Of a stretch of DNA of 64,000 nt, positions 38,857 to 47,527 are shown one piece after another. The notes beneath the pieces were generated by a model, which was not told where the DNA came from, did not search any database, and saw only the letters and a list, made by a program, of their open reading frames with translations. The stretch spans positions 62,001 to 126,000 of the forward strand of contig NZ_JASHHX010000002.1 in assembly GCF_030056575.1 (NCBI RefSeq), read 5' to 3'. The stretch is from Rhodoblastus sp. 17X3. GTDB lineage: Bacteria; Pseudomonadota; Alphaproteobacteria; Rhizobiales; Beijerinckiaceae. The translations under genes were made by a program, and so were the position numbers. Numbering within the stretch: position 1 is the first letter of the stretch; every line of letters begins with the position of its first letter.

Positions 38857-40704
38857 ATGGCATACGAAATCATATCCATCGAGGGCGCGCCGGACGGCCC
38901 GCCGCCCGCGCGGCTGTGGCCCTTCGTCTGGCACTTCGTGCGTCAGATCAAAGGCCTGCTCGCCCTGCTGCTCGTGCTGGAGGCCTGCGTCGCCGCCGGC
39001 GCCACCATGATCCCCGTGATGATCAGCTGGCTCGTCAATGACGTCAACGCCTCCGCCGAGACGCGCGACGTGCTGAGCCACCCGTGGCTGTGGCGCACGG
39101 CGGCCCCGATACTGATCGCCTGGGGCCTCTGCATGGCGCTGCTCTGGTACATCTATGACCATCATTATACGGCGCGGTTCAACAATCTCATCCGCTACCA
39201 GCTCGCCCGCTATACGCTTGGCCACAGCATGGCCTATTTCACCAATGATTTCGCCGGTCGCCTCGCCAACAAGGTGGTGGACGGCGGCGCGGCCCTGCGC
39301 GACCCGTTGCGCAGCACGATGAGCGCCATCTGGTATTGCGGCTTCTTTGTCTTCGCCTCGATCATCGCCATGATGCGCTTCGACGCCTGGCTGGCGGCGC
39401 CGACCCTGGTCTGGCTCGCGGCGTTCATCGGCTCTCTGGTCTATTTTCTGCCGCGCGTGCGTGCGTTGCAACTTGCCCATGCGCGCCATCACACCGAGCT
39501 GGTCGGCCATGTGAATGACGTGTTCGTCAATATCGGGCTGGTGAAGCTGTTTGGCCGCGAGCAGGAGGAAACCGCGGCCAATCTGGCCGAACTCGGGCGG
39601 CACAGCGACAGCTTCCGCGCCGCCCTGCACAAGATCTGGCAGATGGGCGCGACCCATACCGCGCTGAACGTCGCGCTGCTGATGGCGTCCCCGGCGCTGG
39701 CGCTGGCGCAATGGCAGGAAGGGCGCATCACTTCCGGCGTCGCGGTGATGATCGTCCCCATGGCGTGGCAGATGGTCAATATGTCGGGCTGGATCCGCAA
39801 CGAAGTCACTAATGTGTTCGAGACGCTGGCGCGCGTCGAGGAATGCATGGAGACGATCGCGCTGCCCTATTCGGTGGTCGACGCCCCCACCGCCCGGCCT
39901 CTCAATGTGGCGCGGGACGGCGGCAAGGTCGAGTTCCGCGAGATCGAATTCCATTACGGCCGCCTGCGCGAAGCGGGCGAGGGCGGCGTGATCGAAAAGC
40001 TCAGCCTGACCATTCCGGCCGGGCAGAAGGTCGGCCTGATCGGCCGCAGCGGCGCCGGCAAGAGCACTTTGGTCAATCTGCTGCTGCGCTTCTACGATCT
40101 CGAAGCGGGCCGGATCCTCATCGACGGGCAGGATATTTCCCGCGTCTCGCAGCAGAGCCTGCGCCGCCATATCGCGGTGGTGACTCAGGACAATACGCTG
40201 CTGCACCGGACCATCGCCGAGAACATCCGCTATGGACGGCCCGAGGCGAGCGACGATCTGATGTTCGGCGCCGCGCGGCGCGCCCATGCGGAGGACTTCA
40301 TCCTCGCCTTGCGCGACAAGGACGGCGGCGCGGGCTATGCCGCGCAGGTCGGCGAAAGGGGCGTCAAGCTGTCGGGCGGCCAGCGCCAGCGCATCGCCAT
40401 CGCGCGGGTGATTCTCGAAGACGCCCCGATTCTGGTGCTGGACGAGGCGACCAGCGCGCTCGACAGCGAGGTCGAGGCGGCGATCCAGCAGGAAATGACC
40501 CAGCTGATGGAAGGCCGCACCACGATCGCCATCGCCCATCGACTCTCGACCATCGCCCATATGGACCGGCTCATCGTGCTCGACCGGGGCAGGATCGTTG
40601 AGGACGGCGGCCACGACGAGCTTCTGGCGCGCAATGGCCTTTACGCCCAATTATGGCATAGGCAGAGCGGCGGCTTTCTGGGAACCGAGGCTTCTGATCC
40701 ATAA
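38857..40704 (+). CDS. ABC exporter, fused permease and ATPase (type IV fold)
   Basis: A 615-residue half-transporter. Residues about 25-330 hold six membrane helices of the ABC exporter (ABCB/MsbA) type. The ATPase follows with Walker A GRSGAGKST, signature LSGGQRQR, Walker B ILVLDEATSALDS and the switch histidine in AHRLST. It should work as a homodimer that exports a lipid or drug-like molecule. The ATG at 38857 directly follows a hairpin repeat with GGTAAGA. No partner gene is adjacent. Confidence 0.92.
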   Translation: MAYEIISIEGAPDGPPPARLWPFVWHFVRQIKGLLALLLVLEACVAAGATMIPVMISWLVNDVNASAETRDVLSHPWLWRTAAPILIAWGLCMALLWYIYDHHYTARFNNLIRYQLARYTLGHSMAYFTNDFAGRLANKVVDGGAALRDPLRSTMSAIWYCGFFVFASIIAMMRFDAWLAAPTLVWLAAFIGSLVYFLPRVRALQLAHARHHTELVGHVNDVFVNIGLVKLFGREQEETAANLAELGRHSDSFRAALHKIWQMGATHTALNVALLMASPALALAQWQEGRITSGVAVMIVPMAWQMVNMSGWIRNEVTNVFETLARVEECMETIALPYSVVDAPTARPLNVARDGGKVEFREIEFHYGRLREAGEGGVIEKLSLTIPAGQKVGLIGRSGAGKSTLVNLLLRFYDLEAGRILIDGQDISRVSQQSLRRHIAVVTQDNTLLHRTIAENIRYGRPEASDDLMFGAARRAHAEDFILALRDKDGGAGYAAQVGERGVKLSGGQRQRIAIARVILEDAPILVLDEATSALDSEVEAAIQQEMTQLMEGRTTIAIAHRLSTIAHMDRLIVLDRGRIVEDGGHDELLARNGLYAQLWHRQSGGFLGTEASDP

Positions 40705-40895
40705 AATCGCTTTTAATCAGTATATTGCGCCGCGAATTTCGTGAAACAAATGAGTGTTGAAAACCTCGTCGCCATGACGGCGGGAGGGGCTGGGAACGGT
40801 TTGTAAAGGCTATTATTTTTCAGCGCCGACGCCCGGCGAGCCTTTTCCTGACGACTCTTGCCAAGCGCCGCGCCTCTTGGCATAAGGGGCCGCGC

Positions 40896-40969
40896 GCGGG
40901 TGTAGCTCAATGGTAGAGCAGCAGCCTTCCAAGCTGAATACGAGGGTTCGATTCCCTCCACCCGCTCCA
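40896..40969 (+). tRNA. tRNA-Gly(UCC)
   Basis: A 74-nt cloverleaf: acceptor GCGGGTG pairs with CACCCGC. D arm AGCTCAATGGTAGAGC, anticodon loop CTTCCAA (anticodon TCC), TpsiC arm GAGGGTTCGATTCCCTC, encoded CCA end. A tyrosine recombinase starts 108 nt downstream, so the 3' end is a probable integration site. Confidence 0.97.
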
Positions 40970-41077
40970 TTTTGCCATAGGTCGTTGATTTTGCTATAAC
41001 GCACGGAGCTACAAGGGTTTCGTGTGCATTCTGGTCATGAAATTGGTTGTAGTATTGGTTAGAATCCAAGCTGCTCC

Positions 41078-43114
41078 ATGACCCGTCCAACCACCTCCGG
41101 CCTGCCATTTCTCATTCTTCGTTCCGATAGCGGAAAATACGCCTATTGGCGGAATCTCCCGAAAGAACATGCGGCAATCGCAAAAGGAACGATCGATCTC
41201 TCCTGGGCCTTGAAGTCTCACCTCCTCGACGGGAAGCAAGTCATCAAGATTTCGCTGAAGACGGGCGATTTGACTCTCGCCCAACGCCGCTGGAGTGACG
41301 TCCATGCCCAGATCGAGGGGCTCATCGAGAGGGGCATCGTAGGCGCCAAGAACGAAGTTGTGTCGGTGGGCGGTCCAATCGACTCGCTGACCTCGGGCGA
41401 TCGGTCCGCGATTGCCGCCCAGGCGCGGCATGATGTTTTGTCCGACCATGACGCCGATTGGACTGATCCCGAAACATTAAGTCCGTTGGCGCGAGGTTTG
41501 GAACAAGCGCTAAGACGGCGCGACGCAGGCAGATTGATCTCCAATGGAGAACAGGCCAGCGGCTTCAATATTGCCGGCATGTTGAACTTCCTGGAACGCT
41601 TCCCGCCTGGAATGACACTGAATCAAATTCGTGAGGCCGCCCGTGCAATGGAAGCGGACAATGTGGCGCGAATGCTTGCTTCCGGGCGAACTTGGCCCCT
41701 TGATGGTTCCGCCGCATGGACGGAGGAGTTTGTACAGGATCCCGACAACCCGTCCGGAGAACGCGTCGTCGACAGTTATTCGTCGCCCAGCGAACTGACG
41801 ACAAGACTTGCCGAAAATGGTTACGATCTTTCAGACGAAATCGAACGTCGAAAAGTCGCTCACGCCGTGCTGATGGCCAAGGCCGCCGCTTACCAGGATA
41901 TTGGAAAGCGCAGGAATGGCGTCGCAATTGAAACGCCGCCCCGTCCCGCGCCTTTGATCGCAGACGAGAAAGGCGAGGTCTTTCCGACAATCCTCGAGAT
42001 GCATGACAACTGGTCGGACCGGGTTAAGCCCGATCGAAAGACGAAGGACGACAATCGGCTATATGTCGAACGCTTCATTTCGATGCAGGGGAACCTGAAG
42101 GTCGAGGAAATCACGCGCAAGCACATCAGGGACTTCCGCGACAAGCTGAAGAAATTTCCGGCGGCTATGCCGGCTCATGTTTCAAAGAAACCGTTTCTCG
42201 AAATTGTCGAATGGGCGGAAAAGAACGATCCGCCTAGGCTCAGTCCAGTCACGGTCAATCAAAAAGGTCTAGGCGCGCTATCGACGCTGATGCAGCTTGC
42301 CGTGAACGAATACGATTTGCCCGGCGACCCAAGCATCGGACTTCGGTTGCCCGTAACCGAGGATGACGTCCTTGAGCGCCACCCATTCACGCCGGTCTTG
42401 TTGGCCAAGTTTCCGGCGTCGCCCGTCTTCCAGAATCCGCCCAAAGTGTCGAAAGGCGGCTGCAGCGCCGCAGCTTTCTGGATTCCGCTGATCAGCCTTT
42501 ATGGCGGCGCACGGCTTGAAGAGATCGGTCAACTCCCCCTTTCCGACATTCTGTGTGAGAGTGGGATACCTTATTTCTGGTTCCGGGACGATAACGACGA
42601 AGACGGTGAAGAAAAGCCCAGGAAAAAGGGTCGCCGCCGCGGCGCGGAAAAAAGCGAAGAAGACAAGAGCATCAAGTCGAAAGCTGGCCGCCGGCGGGTG
42701 CCGTTTCATCCCGTTTTGATTGAGCTTGGGCTGCCGGAATATATTGCGGCTCGCCGGGCCGCGGGCGACAAAATGCTGTTTCCGCAACTGAACGCTTATC
42801 GAGGGCGCTGGACAAAGAACTGGTCAAGGTGGTTCGGGCGGTATTTGAACAAACACGTGACCGACGACCCAGCATTTGTTTTCCACTCGTTCCGCCATTC
42901 CTTCATTGGCGCCATGCGACGCAAAGGGATCCGCCTGGACTTCATGAAAGCCCTAGTTGGTCATGCGCGCGAACTGGAGCTTGATTTGAAAGACTTCAAA
43001 GACGTTACAGAGGAATATGGCGACGCCGTGCCGATCGCCATCCTGAATGACGTGGTGAAGCAAGTCGCCTATGCGGGCTTGAAGTTCGAACGAATCGAAG
43101 CGTTTCTGCGGTAG
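41078..43114 (+). CDS. Tyrosine-type site-specific integrase
   Basis: A 678-residue phage-type integrase. The catalytic region reads SLYGGARLEEIGQL (first Arg), FHSFRHSFIGA (HxxR), LVGHA and a Tyr in TEEYGD near the C-terminus. A core-binding-like SAM domain precedes it (about residues 305-400, VERFISMQGNLKVEEITRK). It is longer than typical 400-residue integrases because of a long N-terminal region of unknown role. It follows the tRNA-Gly in the same direction, the usual layout of an island inserted in a tRNA 3' end. Right-hand copy of the attachment site not found here. Confidence 0.9.
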   Translation: MTRPTTSGLPFLILRSDSGKYAYWRNLPKEHAAIAKGTIDLSWALKSHLLDGKQVIKISLKTGDLTLAQRRWSDVHAQIEGLIERGIVGAKNEVVSVGGPIDSLTSGDRSAIAAQARHDVLSDHDADWTDPETLSPLARGLEQALRRRDAGRLISNGEQASGFNIAGMLNFLERFPPGMTLNQIREAARAMEADNVARMLASGRTWPLDGSAAWTEEFVQDPDNPSGERVVDSYSSPSELTTRLAENGYDLSDEIERRKVAHAVLMAKAAAYQDIGKRRNGVAIETPPRPAPLIADEKGEVFPTILEMHDNWSDRVKPDRKTKDDNRLYVERFISMQGNLKVEEITRKHIRDFRDKLKKFPAAMPAHVSKKPFLEIVEWAEKNDPPRLSPVTVNQKGLGALSTLMQLAVNEYDLPGDPSIGLRLPVTEDDVLERHPFTPVLLAKFPASPVFQNPPKVSKGGCSAAAFWIPLISLYGGARLEEIGQLPLSDILCESGIPYFWFRDDNDEDGEEKPRKKGRRRGAEKSEEDKSIKSKAGRRRVPFHPVLIELGLPEYIAARRAAGDKMLFPQLNAYRGRWTKNWSRWFGRYLNKHVTDDPAFVFHSFRHSFIGAMRRKGIRLDFMKALVGHARELELDLKDFKDVTEEYGDAVPIAILNDVVKQVAYAGLKFERIEAFLR

Positions 43115-43600
43115 ACTGCGACCATTAACCAATCAGTGTCGACGAATTCGGTCGGCGCCAAATCGTTTCAAATGGATGCCGATTGAGGCTGAAAGGGCGC
43201 CGGTACGAGTTCATGATCGGGCGTTCGCGCAAACCTTGCATTGATCGCTTTGCTTTGGCGCCAAATTCGGTGCCGTCATTGACGTTTCCGGGGTTTGATC
43301 CGATCAGTTTTTTTGGCTCGTCGCATTGGCGGTAATTCAGATGGTCATGGCTTTGCGTGGTTGGGGAGACATTAGGCGGTCGTCGACCCGTGCGTCGTCA
43401 ACTTATAGCAATTTTGGTCGAAAACGCCGCGCACCCTTGTGCAGGGGGGCGAAGCTGCTTGGGACTAAACCCAGCGCTCGAAACCATCTCGAGCGCACAA
43501 ACACGTCCTCCGAAGCCGCCGGTCTCCGCGTCCGTGGCCCAACTCGAGCGAACTATAGTGTCAGTCGAGCCCTGTGATCGCTGCCGCCGGGCAACACGGA
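43115..43600. other. 486-nt gap after the integrase
   Basis: Lower in GC than its surroundings near 43130-43330. Short frames here are antisense shadows of the following gene or have no ribosome binding site. I see no gene or repeat. Confidence 0.4.
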
Positions 43601-43933
43601 TCAGCGTCTGTAGCGACGTCCGCCTTTTCTTTGGTCGCTCAGACCTCGAAAAAAATGACGCGACGGGGAGGCCGCGAAATGAGGGTAGGGATAGTCGCCA
43701 AACTGCTCGAGCCGGTAATCCGCGAGCGCGCTGTGTTCCTGATTGCGGGCGATTTGAAAAAGTTCCGGCGGATGGTCCTGGGGAAAGCACAAAATATCAA
43801 ACCAGTGCTTTTCGTCGGGTTCGCGCCATTGCCAACGCGAGCGGTAACCGGTTGGCGGAGACCCATCGATAACCAGGCGCCACAGGTGAGGTCCAATTTC
43901 GTATGGTCGCGAATAATAAACGCCTGACGACAT
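43601..43933 (-). CDS. Conserved-looking small protein beside the exonuclease VII-like genes
   Basis: A 110-residue basic and aromatic-rich protein (MSSGVYYSRPYEIGPHLWRL, YRSRWQWREPDEKHWFDI, LEQFGDYPYPHF). GAGGA precedes the ATG. It follows the xseB-like gene by 96 nt on the same strand, so it may be the third gene of that unit. No family was recognised. Confidence 0.55.
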   Translation of the reverse strand: MSSGVYYSRPYEIGPHLWRLVIDGSPPTGYRSRWQWREPDEKHWFDILCFPQDHPPELFQIARNQEHSALADYRLEQFGDYPYPHFAASPSRHFFRGLSDQRKGGRRYRR

Positions 43934-44029
43934 CGACCGATTCCTCTTTTGGCCGCTTCAGGGCCTTTTTTCGGTAAATCCCCGCGACGTCATCGCGAGG
44001 ATTCTGGACATGATGTGTGCTTGAAACTG

Positions 44030-44305
44030 TCAAGCGAAGTCGGCCGCAGCGGCAGGAGCGAGCCGCGCGATTTCGCTGTCGATTTCCACCCGGACTGCGT
44101 CGAGGCGGTGACGGCAGGCCTCATAGGCGGCGACGCCGGCGCGGAAGTTCCCGACCAGGCCGTCGATATCGCCAGGACCGCCGCGCTTGAGCCGTTCGAC
44201 GATTTCCTGAAGTTTCTTGTAATTAGCGGCGTAGTCGACCACGGGGGCAGGCGAGGCGTTCAGCGGGAACGGATCGGCTGCTGCCGTATTGGAGTTGGGG
44301 TTCAT
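44030..44305 (-). CDS. xseB: Exonuclease VII small subunit-like protein
   Basis: A 91-residue protein with the XseB pattern NYKKLQEIVERLKRGGPGDIDGLV, one helical hairpin that binds the large subunit. It begins 11 nt after the xseA-like stop. An Ala/Pro-rich N-terminal tail of about 25 residues is unusual. As it sits with xseA on an integrase-bearing segment, it is probably a mobile copy and not the housekeeping one. Confidence 0.7.
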   Translation of the reverse strand: MNPNSNTAAADPFPLNASPAPVVDYAANYKKLQEIVERLKRGGPGDIDGLVGNFRAGVAAYEACRHRLDAVRVEIDSEIARLAPAAAADFA

Positions 44306-44316
44306 TTTTACTTCTT

Positions 44317-45912
44317 TCAGTGTGGCGGGGAGGAGGGGATTTCGGGACGGACCGCCACCATTCCATCCGCGAAACGCAAGAAAATGCGAGGTTGGCAGCG
44401 TGCCTCGGCGGCTGTCCTGACCAGCGCGCCGTCGCGAGTCGACAACGCCAACGCGAAACCACGCCCGAGTGTGTCGCTTACGCTGAGCGAGCGTAGCGTT
44501 CGTTCCAGATCAACGATCGCTGCCGCTTCTGCGTCGAGGGCCCGCGTGATATGAGCGAAGAAGGTTTCTCCCAACGTGGCGAGTGCATTCGATTGCACCT
44601 CAAGCAAATTCGCCGTCGCGCCGCTGACCTCCGCGTGACGGTGGAGGCCTATGAAGAGAGACTCCAAACTGGTGTGAGCCGATCGCGCTCCCTCGCCAAA
44701 GGCCAGTTCGGTCTCTGCGGACTGAATGTCCAAACCTCTTGGCGCTTCGACAATGAGGTCTGCGCGAAGCCGTTCGAGCTCTTTCGCCTGATGGCCGAGA
44801 TTTGCGCTTGTCGTTGCAAGGCGAATTCGAAGACTGGAGAGCGCCTGATCGAGCAGTGCGCCTGAATCCGAAATGCGTCTGAAGTTGCTTGCGGCTGCTG
44901 CACTCAACAGGCTGCCGATGCTTTGGCGCTGAACGCCAATTGCGTCATGGCAAAATTTGGTGATTCCGGACCAGTTCTTTCGCGCCGTCTCCGCCGGCTG
45001 GGTGATGAGATCCACAACCAACTTGAGGGCTTTGCTTGGCGTGTCTGCGGCCCGCCAGGCGACTTCATCAAGCAAGCCGCGATCCGACGCATGGCCGATG
45101 CCGGTGATTGCCGGAAACGGCAGGGAGCAAATAGCCCTCGCCAGATCTTCGTTGGCTAACACCGCCAGCCCGCTGCTTGCGCCGCCTCCGCGTACGAGCA
45201 TCAAGGCGTCGAGTGATGGCAGGTCTCGGGCTTTTTGCAGCGCCGCCAGCAGACTGGAGACAGCGGTCGTCCCTTCAAACGCTGCTGGTAAATCAAAGAC
45301 CTCGAGGACGCCGGCTGTTTGGAGGCGACCGAGCTCTTTGGCGACATCGGCCCACCCCGCCGCGCCGTAGGGATGGACGACCGCGAGCCGACGAATGTCG
45401 GGCGGCGTCGGCAAACGAGACTGTGCTGTGAGAAGTCCGTCCGCGCGCAATCGGGCGCGAATCCTGTCGAGGCTCTTGGCCAGAAGTGACGCGCCGATCG
45501 CAGGATTCAAATCCTGGACTGTTCCCTGAAGGTGGAAACGCGGATGAAAATTCAGCGACAGCCGAGCGACGACGCTGGATTTTTCGAGGTCGGCAGGATC
45601 GAAATCAGCGATGGCGAGCTTTTGCCTTATCGCAATGAGATTTCGCTCCGGCAGATAAACTTCCAGTCTGGCGCCGGCCGCGGAGTGACTGCCGTCGTTT
45701 TCTCCCAGTTCGAGCGCGTAACCGCCGCTGCGGCGACGGACGCTGACGACGGCGGCGTCGACCCATGCCTCACGTGGCGCGCCGGCTCGTACCGCGCTGG
45801 CCACCCCATCGACGAGTGCGCGCAGCGTGAGCGTCGGGGGGGCCGGAGCCATCGGGACGCACGCTGGCGTCCCATCCCCCGTTGGGGATGGCGATCGAAT
45901 ATCGAATGTCAT
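44317..45912 (-). CDS. xseA: Exonuclease VII large subunit-like protein
   Basis: A 531-residue protein. It has an OB-fold-like N-terminal part (WVDAAVVSVRRRSGGYALEL), then the catalytic core with RRLAVVHPYGAAGWAD, VRGGGASSGLAVLANEDLARAI and TGIGHASDRGLLDEVA. A coiled-coil region and a final LGRGFALALS...LRFADGMVAV follow. These are XseA features, though the match is looser than in housekeeping XseA. XseA degrades single-stranded DNA to short oligonucleotides. AGGA precedes the ATG at 45912. Confidence 0.78.
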   Translation of the reverse strand: MTFDIRSPSPTGDGTPACVPMAPAPPTLTLRALVDGVASAVRAGAPREAWVDAAVVSVRRRSGGYALELGENDGSHSAAGARLEVYLPERNLIAIRQKLAIADFDPADLEKSSVVARLSLNFHPRFHLQGTVQDLNPAIGASLLAKSLDRIRARLRADGLLTAQSRLPTPPDIRRLAVVHPYGAAGWADVAKELGRLQTAGVLEVFDLPAAFEGTTAVSSLLAALQKARDLPSLDALMLVRGGGASSGLAVLANEDLARAICSLPFPAITGIGHASDRGLLDEVAWRAADTPSKALKLVVDLITQPAETARKNWSGITKFCHDAIGVQRQSIGSLLSAAAASNFRRISDSGALLDQALSSLRIRLATTSANLGHQAKELERLRADLIVEAPRGLDIQSAETELAFGEGARSAHTSLESLFIGLHRHAEVSGATANLLEVQSNALATLGETFFAHITRALDAEAAAIVDLERTLRSLSVSDTLGRGFALALSTRDGALVRTAAEARCQPRIFLRFADGMVAVRPEIPSSPPH

Positions 45913-46636
45913 TGTCGGTGGGTCCTGGAGGGCTTTGTCGGGCGCTGGAGCGCCATCCTTTGTCGCTTAAGTGTTTTTGGGGTTTTCTCTCTGAACGCCC
46001 CTGCCCATCGAAATTCTTAACTAACCTCGGAGAACTCAAAATGTAGGTTCAAACTGATCTGCTCCGCGGACGCGTTTACAGTCCGCGGCATTCGTCCTTA
46101 TGCGTCCGTCATGTGGCGCACTTAGGGACACATCTGCGACCACCGCGCATCGCCGCTTCGCCGGCCTATGTGGTCGGCCCGGGTCCGCCGCGCACGTCCG
46201 ACGATCTCGCGCAGCACGATTGCATCTAATTTCTACGAGCCTTCGGAATGGCGTTTCAATGACGCGAAAGGTGGGGCTGTCGTGCGGACGATCATTGGCG
46301 GTTGGTCAGATGACCGGCGCACTTCGTTCTGTGCGCCTGGCGCATTGAACTCGCGCCAATCGGGTGCCACGAAAGCCGCGCCCTGGTCCGCAAACTCTCG
46401 AGTTTCGGATGGCAACGATCAGCTCAAACGCGGTTTCAAGCTGTTTTCGCAATGGCCGGAGCGACGTCGTCAGCAGACCTTCCCGGCTGCGGTCGAACGC
46501 GTATTCGTGACCCTGAGCGGCCTGTCGCAAACCTTGCCTGCCATGCAAAAGAATGACTGAAACCGGAAATTCGCAAGAACGTGGTTGCCGTCCTGACAAG
46601 TCCAGAGGCTGGCCGAATGAGCGATAAGTCGTCGGC
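45913..46636. other. 724-nt gap with no convincing gene
   Basis: Two frames overlap on opposite strands (46168-46560 plus, 46306-46599 minus). Neither has a ribosome binding site or a recognisable motif, so both may be decay. No terminator or repeat seen. Confidence 0.4.
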
Positions 46637-47353
46637 TTAATCGTCGGTCGTCGATGACCAGCTGGCGTGCGACACCAGCGGCGAGGCTTTCAGTGCGGTA
46701 GCGACGGCGTCGAGTTCGTCTGGTTCGATAGAGGTGCTGACCAAGGTGGCTGCAAGTTCGGTTACATCGTCGGATCGTTCGCTGACCTCAACCTCGCGAA
46801 TGGGGTAGCTGGCGTTCTCAAGCGCCGTGATTAACTGATCGCGGACCTCACCGACATGCGCCGCCTCGGTGAGCACGTGAACCTCGTAGGTCGCTTCCGA
46901 GGTCCGTTCATTGACGGGAGCGCGATTGATCGCGTCGACCAGCGGGCGCAGCAGCGTATTGCCGGCCAGCACCGCCATTGTCACGACGACCGCTTCGGGC
47001 AAAAGGCCGATGCCGGCCAAGGTTCCCACCGCCGCCGAACACCAAAGCGTAGCGGCGGTGTTCAAGCCCCAGACCTTGCTGCCATCCTTCATGATCACGC
47101 CGGCGCCGAGGAAGCCGATGCCGGAGACGATGTAGGCCGCGAGCTGCGCCGCCCCGGCATTGGCGTTGAGACGCGAGCCGATCGAGACGAAGGTCGCCGC
47201 GCCAACGGCGACCAGAACATTGGTTCGGAGCCCGGCGCTGCGCTGACGATATTGACGTTCCGCGCCAATCAGCGTCGCCAGCACGAACGCGACCGCGACG
47301 TCGATAGAAAGATCGATCAGTTGGGACAATTCGAAGCGCTGCATCAACGTCAT
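46637..47353 (-). CDS. MgtC/SapB family membrane protein
   Basis: A 238-residue protein from ATG 47353. Helices span residues about 5-125 with the family segments ATLIGAERQYRQRSAGLRTN, GIGFLGAGVIMKDG and GLNTAATLWCSAAVGTLAG. A C-terminal ACT-like soluble domain follows (YEVHVLTEA...). MgtC proteins are tied to growth in low magnesium and to control of the F1F0-ATPase. An Nramp-like gene lies upstream on the same strand. The true start may be a few codons either way. Confidence 0.88.
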   Translation of the reverse strand: MTLMQRFELSQLIDLSIDVAVAFVLATLIGAERQYRQRSAGLRTNVLVAVGAATFVSIGSRLNANAGAAQLAAYIVSGIGFLGAGVIMKDGSKVWGLNTAATLWCSAAVGTLAGIGLLPEAVVVTMAVLAGNTLLRPLVDAINRAPVNERTSEATYEVHVLTEAAHVGEVRDQLITALENASYPIREVEVSERSDDVTELAATLVSTSIEPDELDAVATALKASPLVSHASWSSTTDD

Positions 47354-47489
47354 CCAAGGTACTGAGCCATTACAGGATTGTCCTAGATCCGGAGACACCG
47401 GGATGATCAGCGTTGGCCGACGGGCACACCCCGGCGCTTCGCTTTGTCATCCGGTTCGACGTCCTTGACGATCCCCGATCAAGCGTCAA

Positions 47490-47515
47490 GGCCGCGCGCC
47501 CGAAGACGCGCGGCC
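47490..47515. terminator. GC-rich hairpin after the Nramp-like gene
   Basis: GGCCGCGCG pairs with CGCGCGGCC around an 8-nt loop at 47490-47515, 12 nt past the Nramp-like stop. There is no U-tract on the minus strand, so it may be a processing or pausing hairpin and not a full terminator. Confidence 0.4.
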
Positions 47516-47527
47516 TCCCTGCTAAAT

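Noticed and set aside
36183-40650. Long frames opposite the CoA-transferase (plus) and ABC exporter (minus)
   Set aside because: Antisense to clearly coding sequence with intact motifs.
46168-46599. Frames of 130 (plus) and 97 (minus) residues
   Set aside because: They overlap each other, with no ribosome binding site and no motif; left as a gap.
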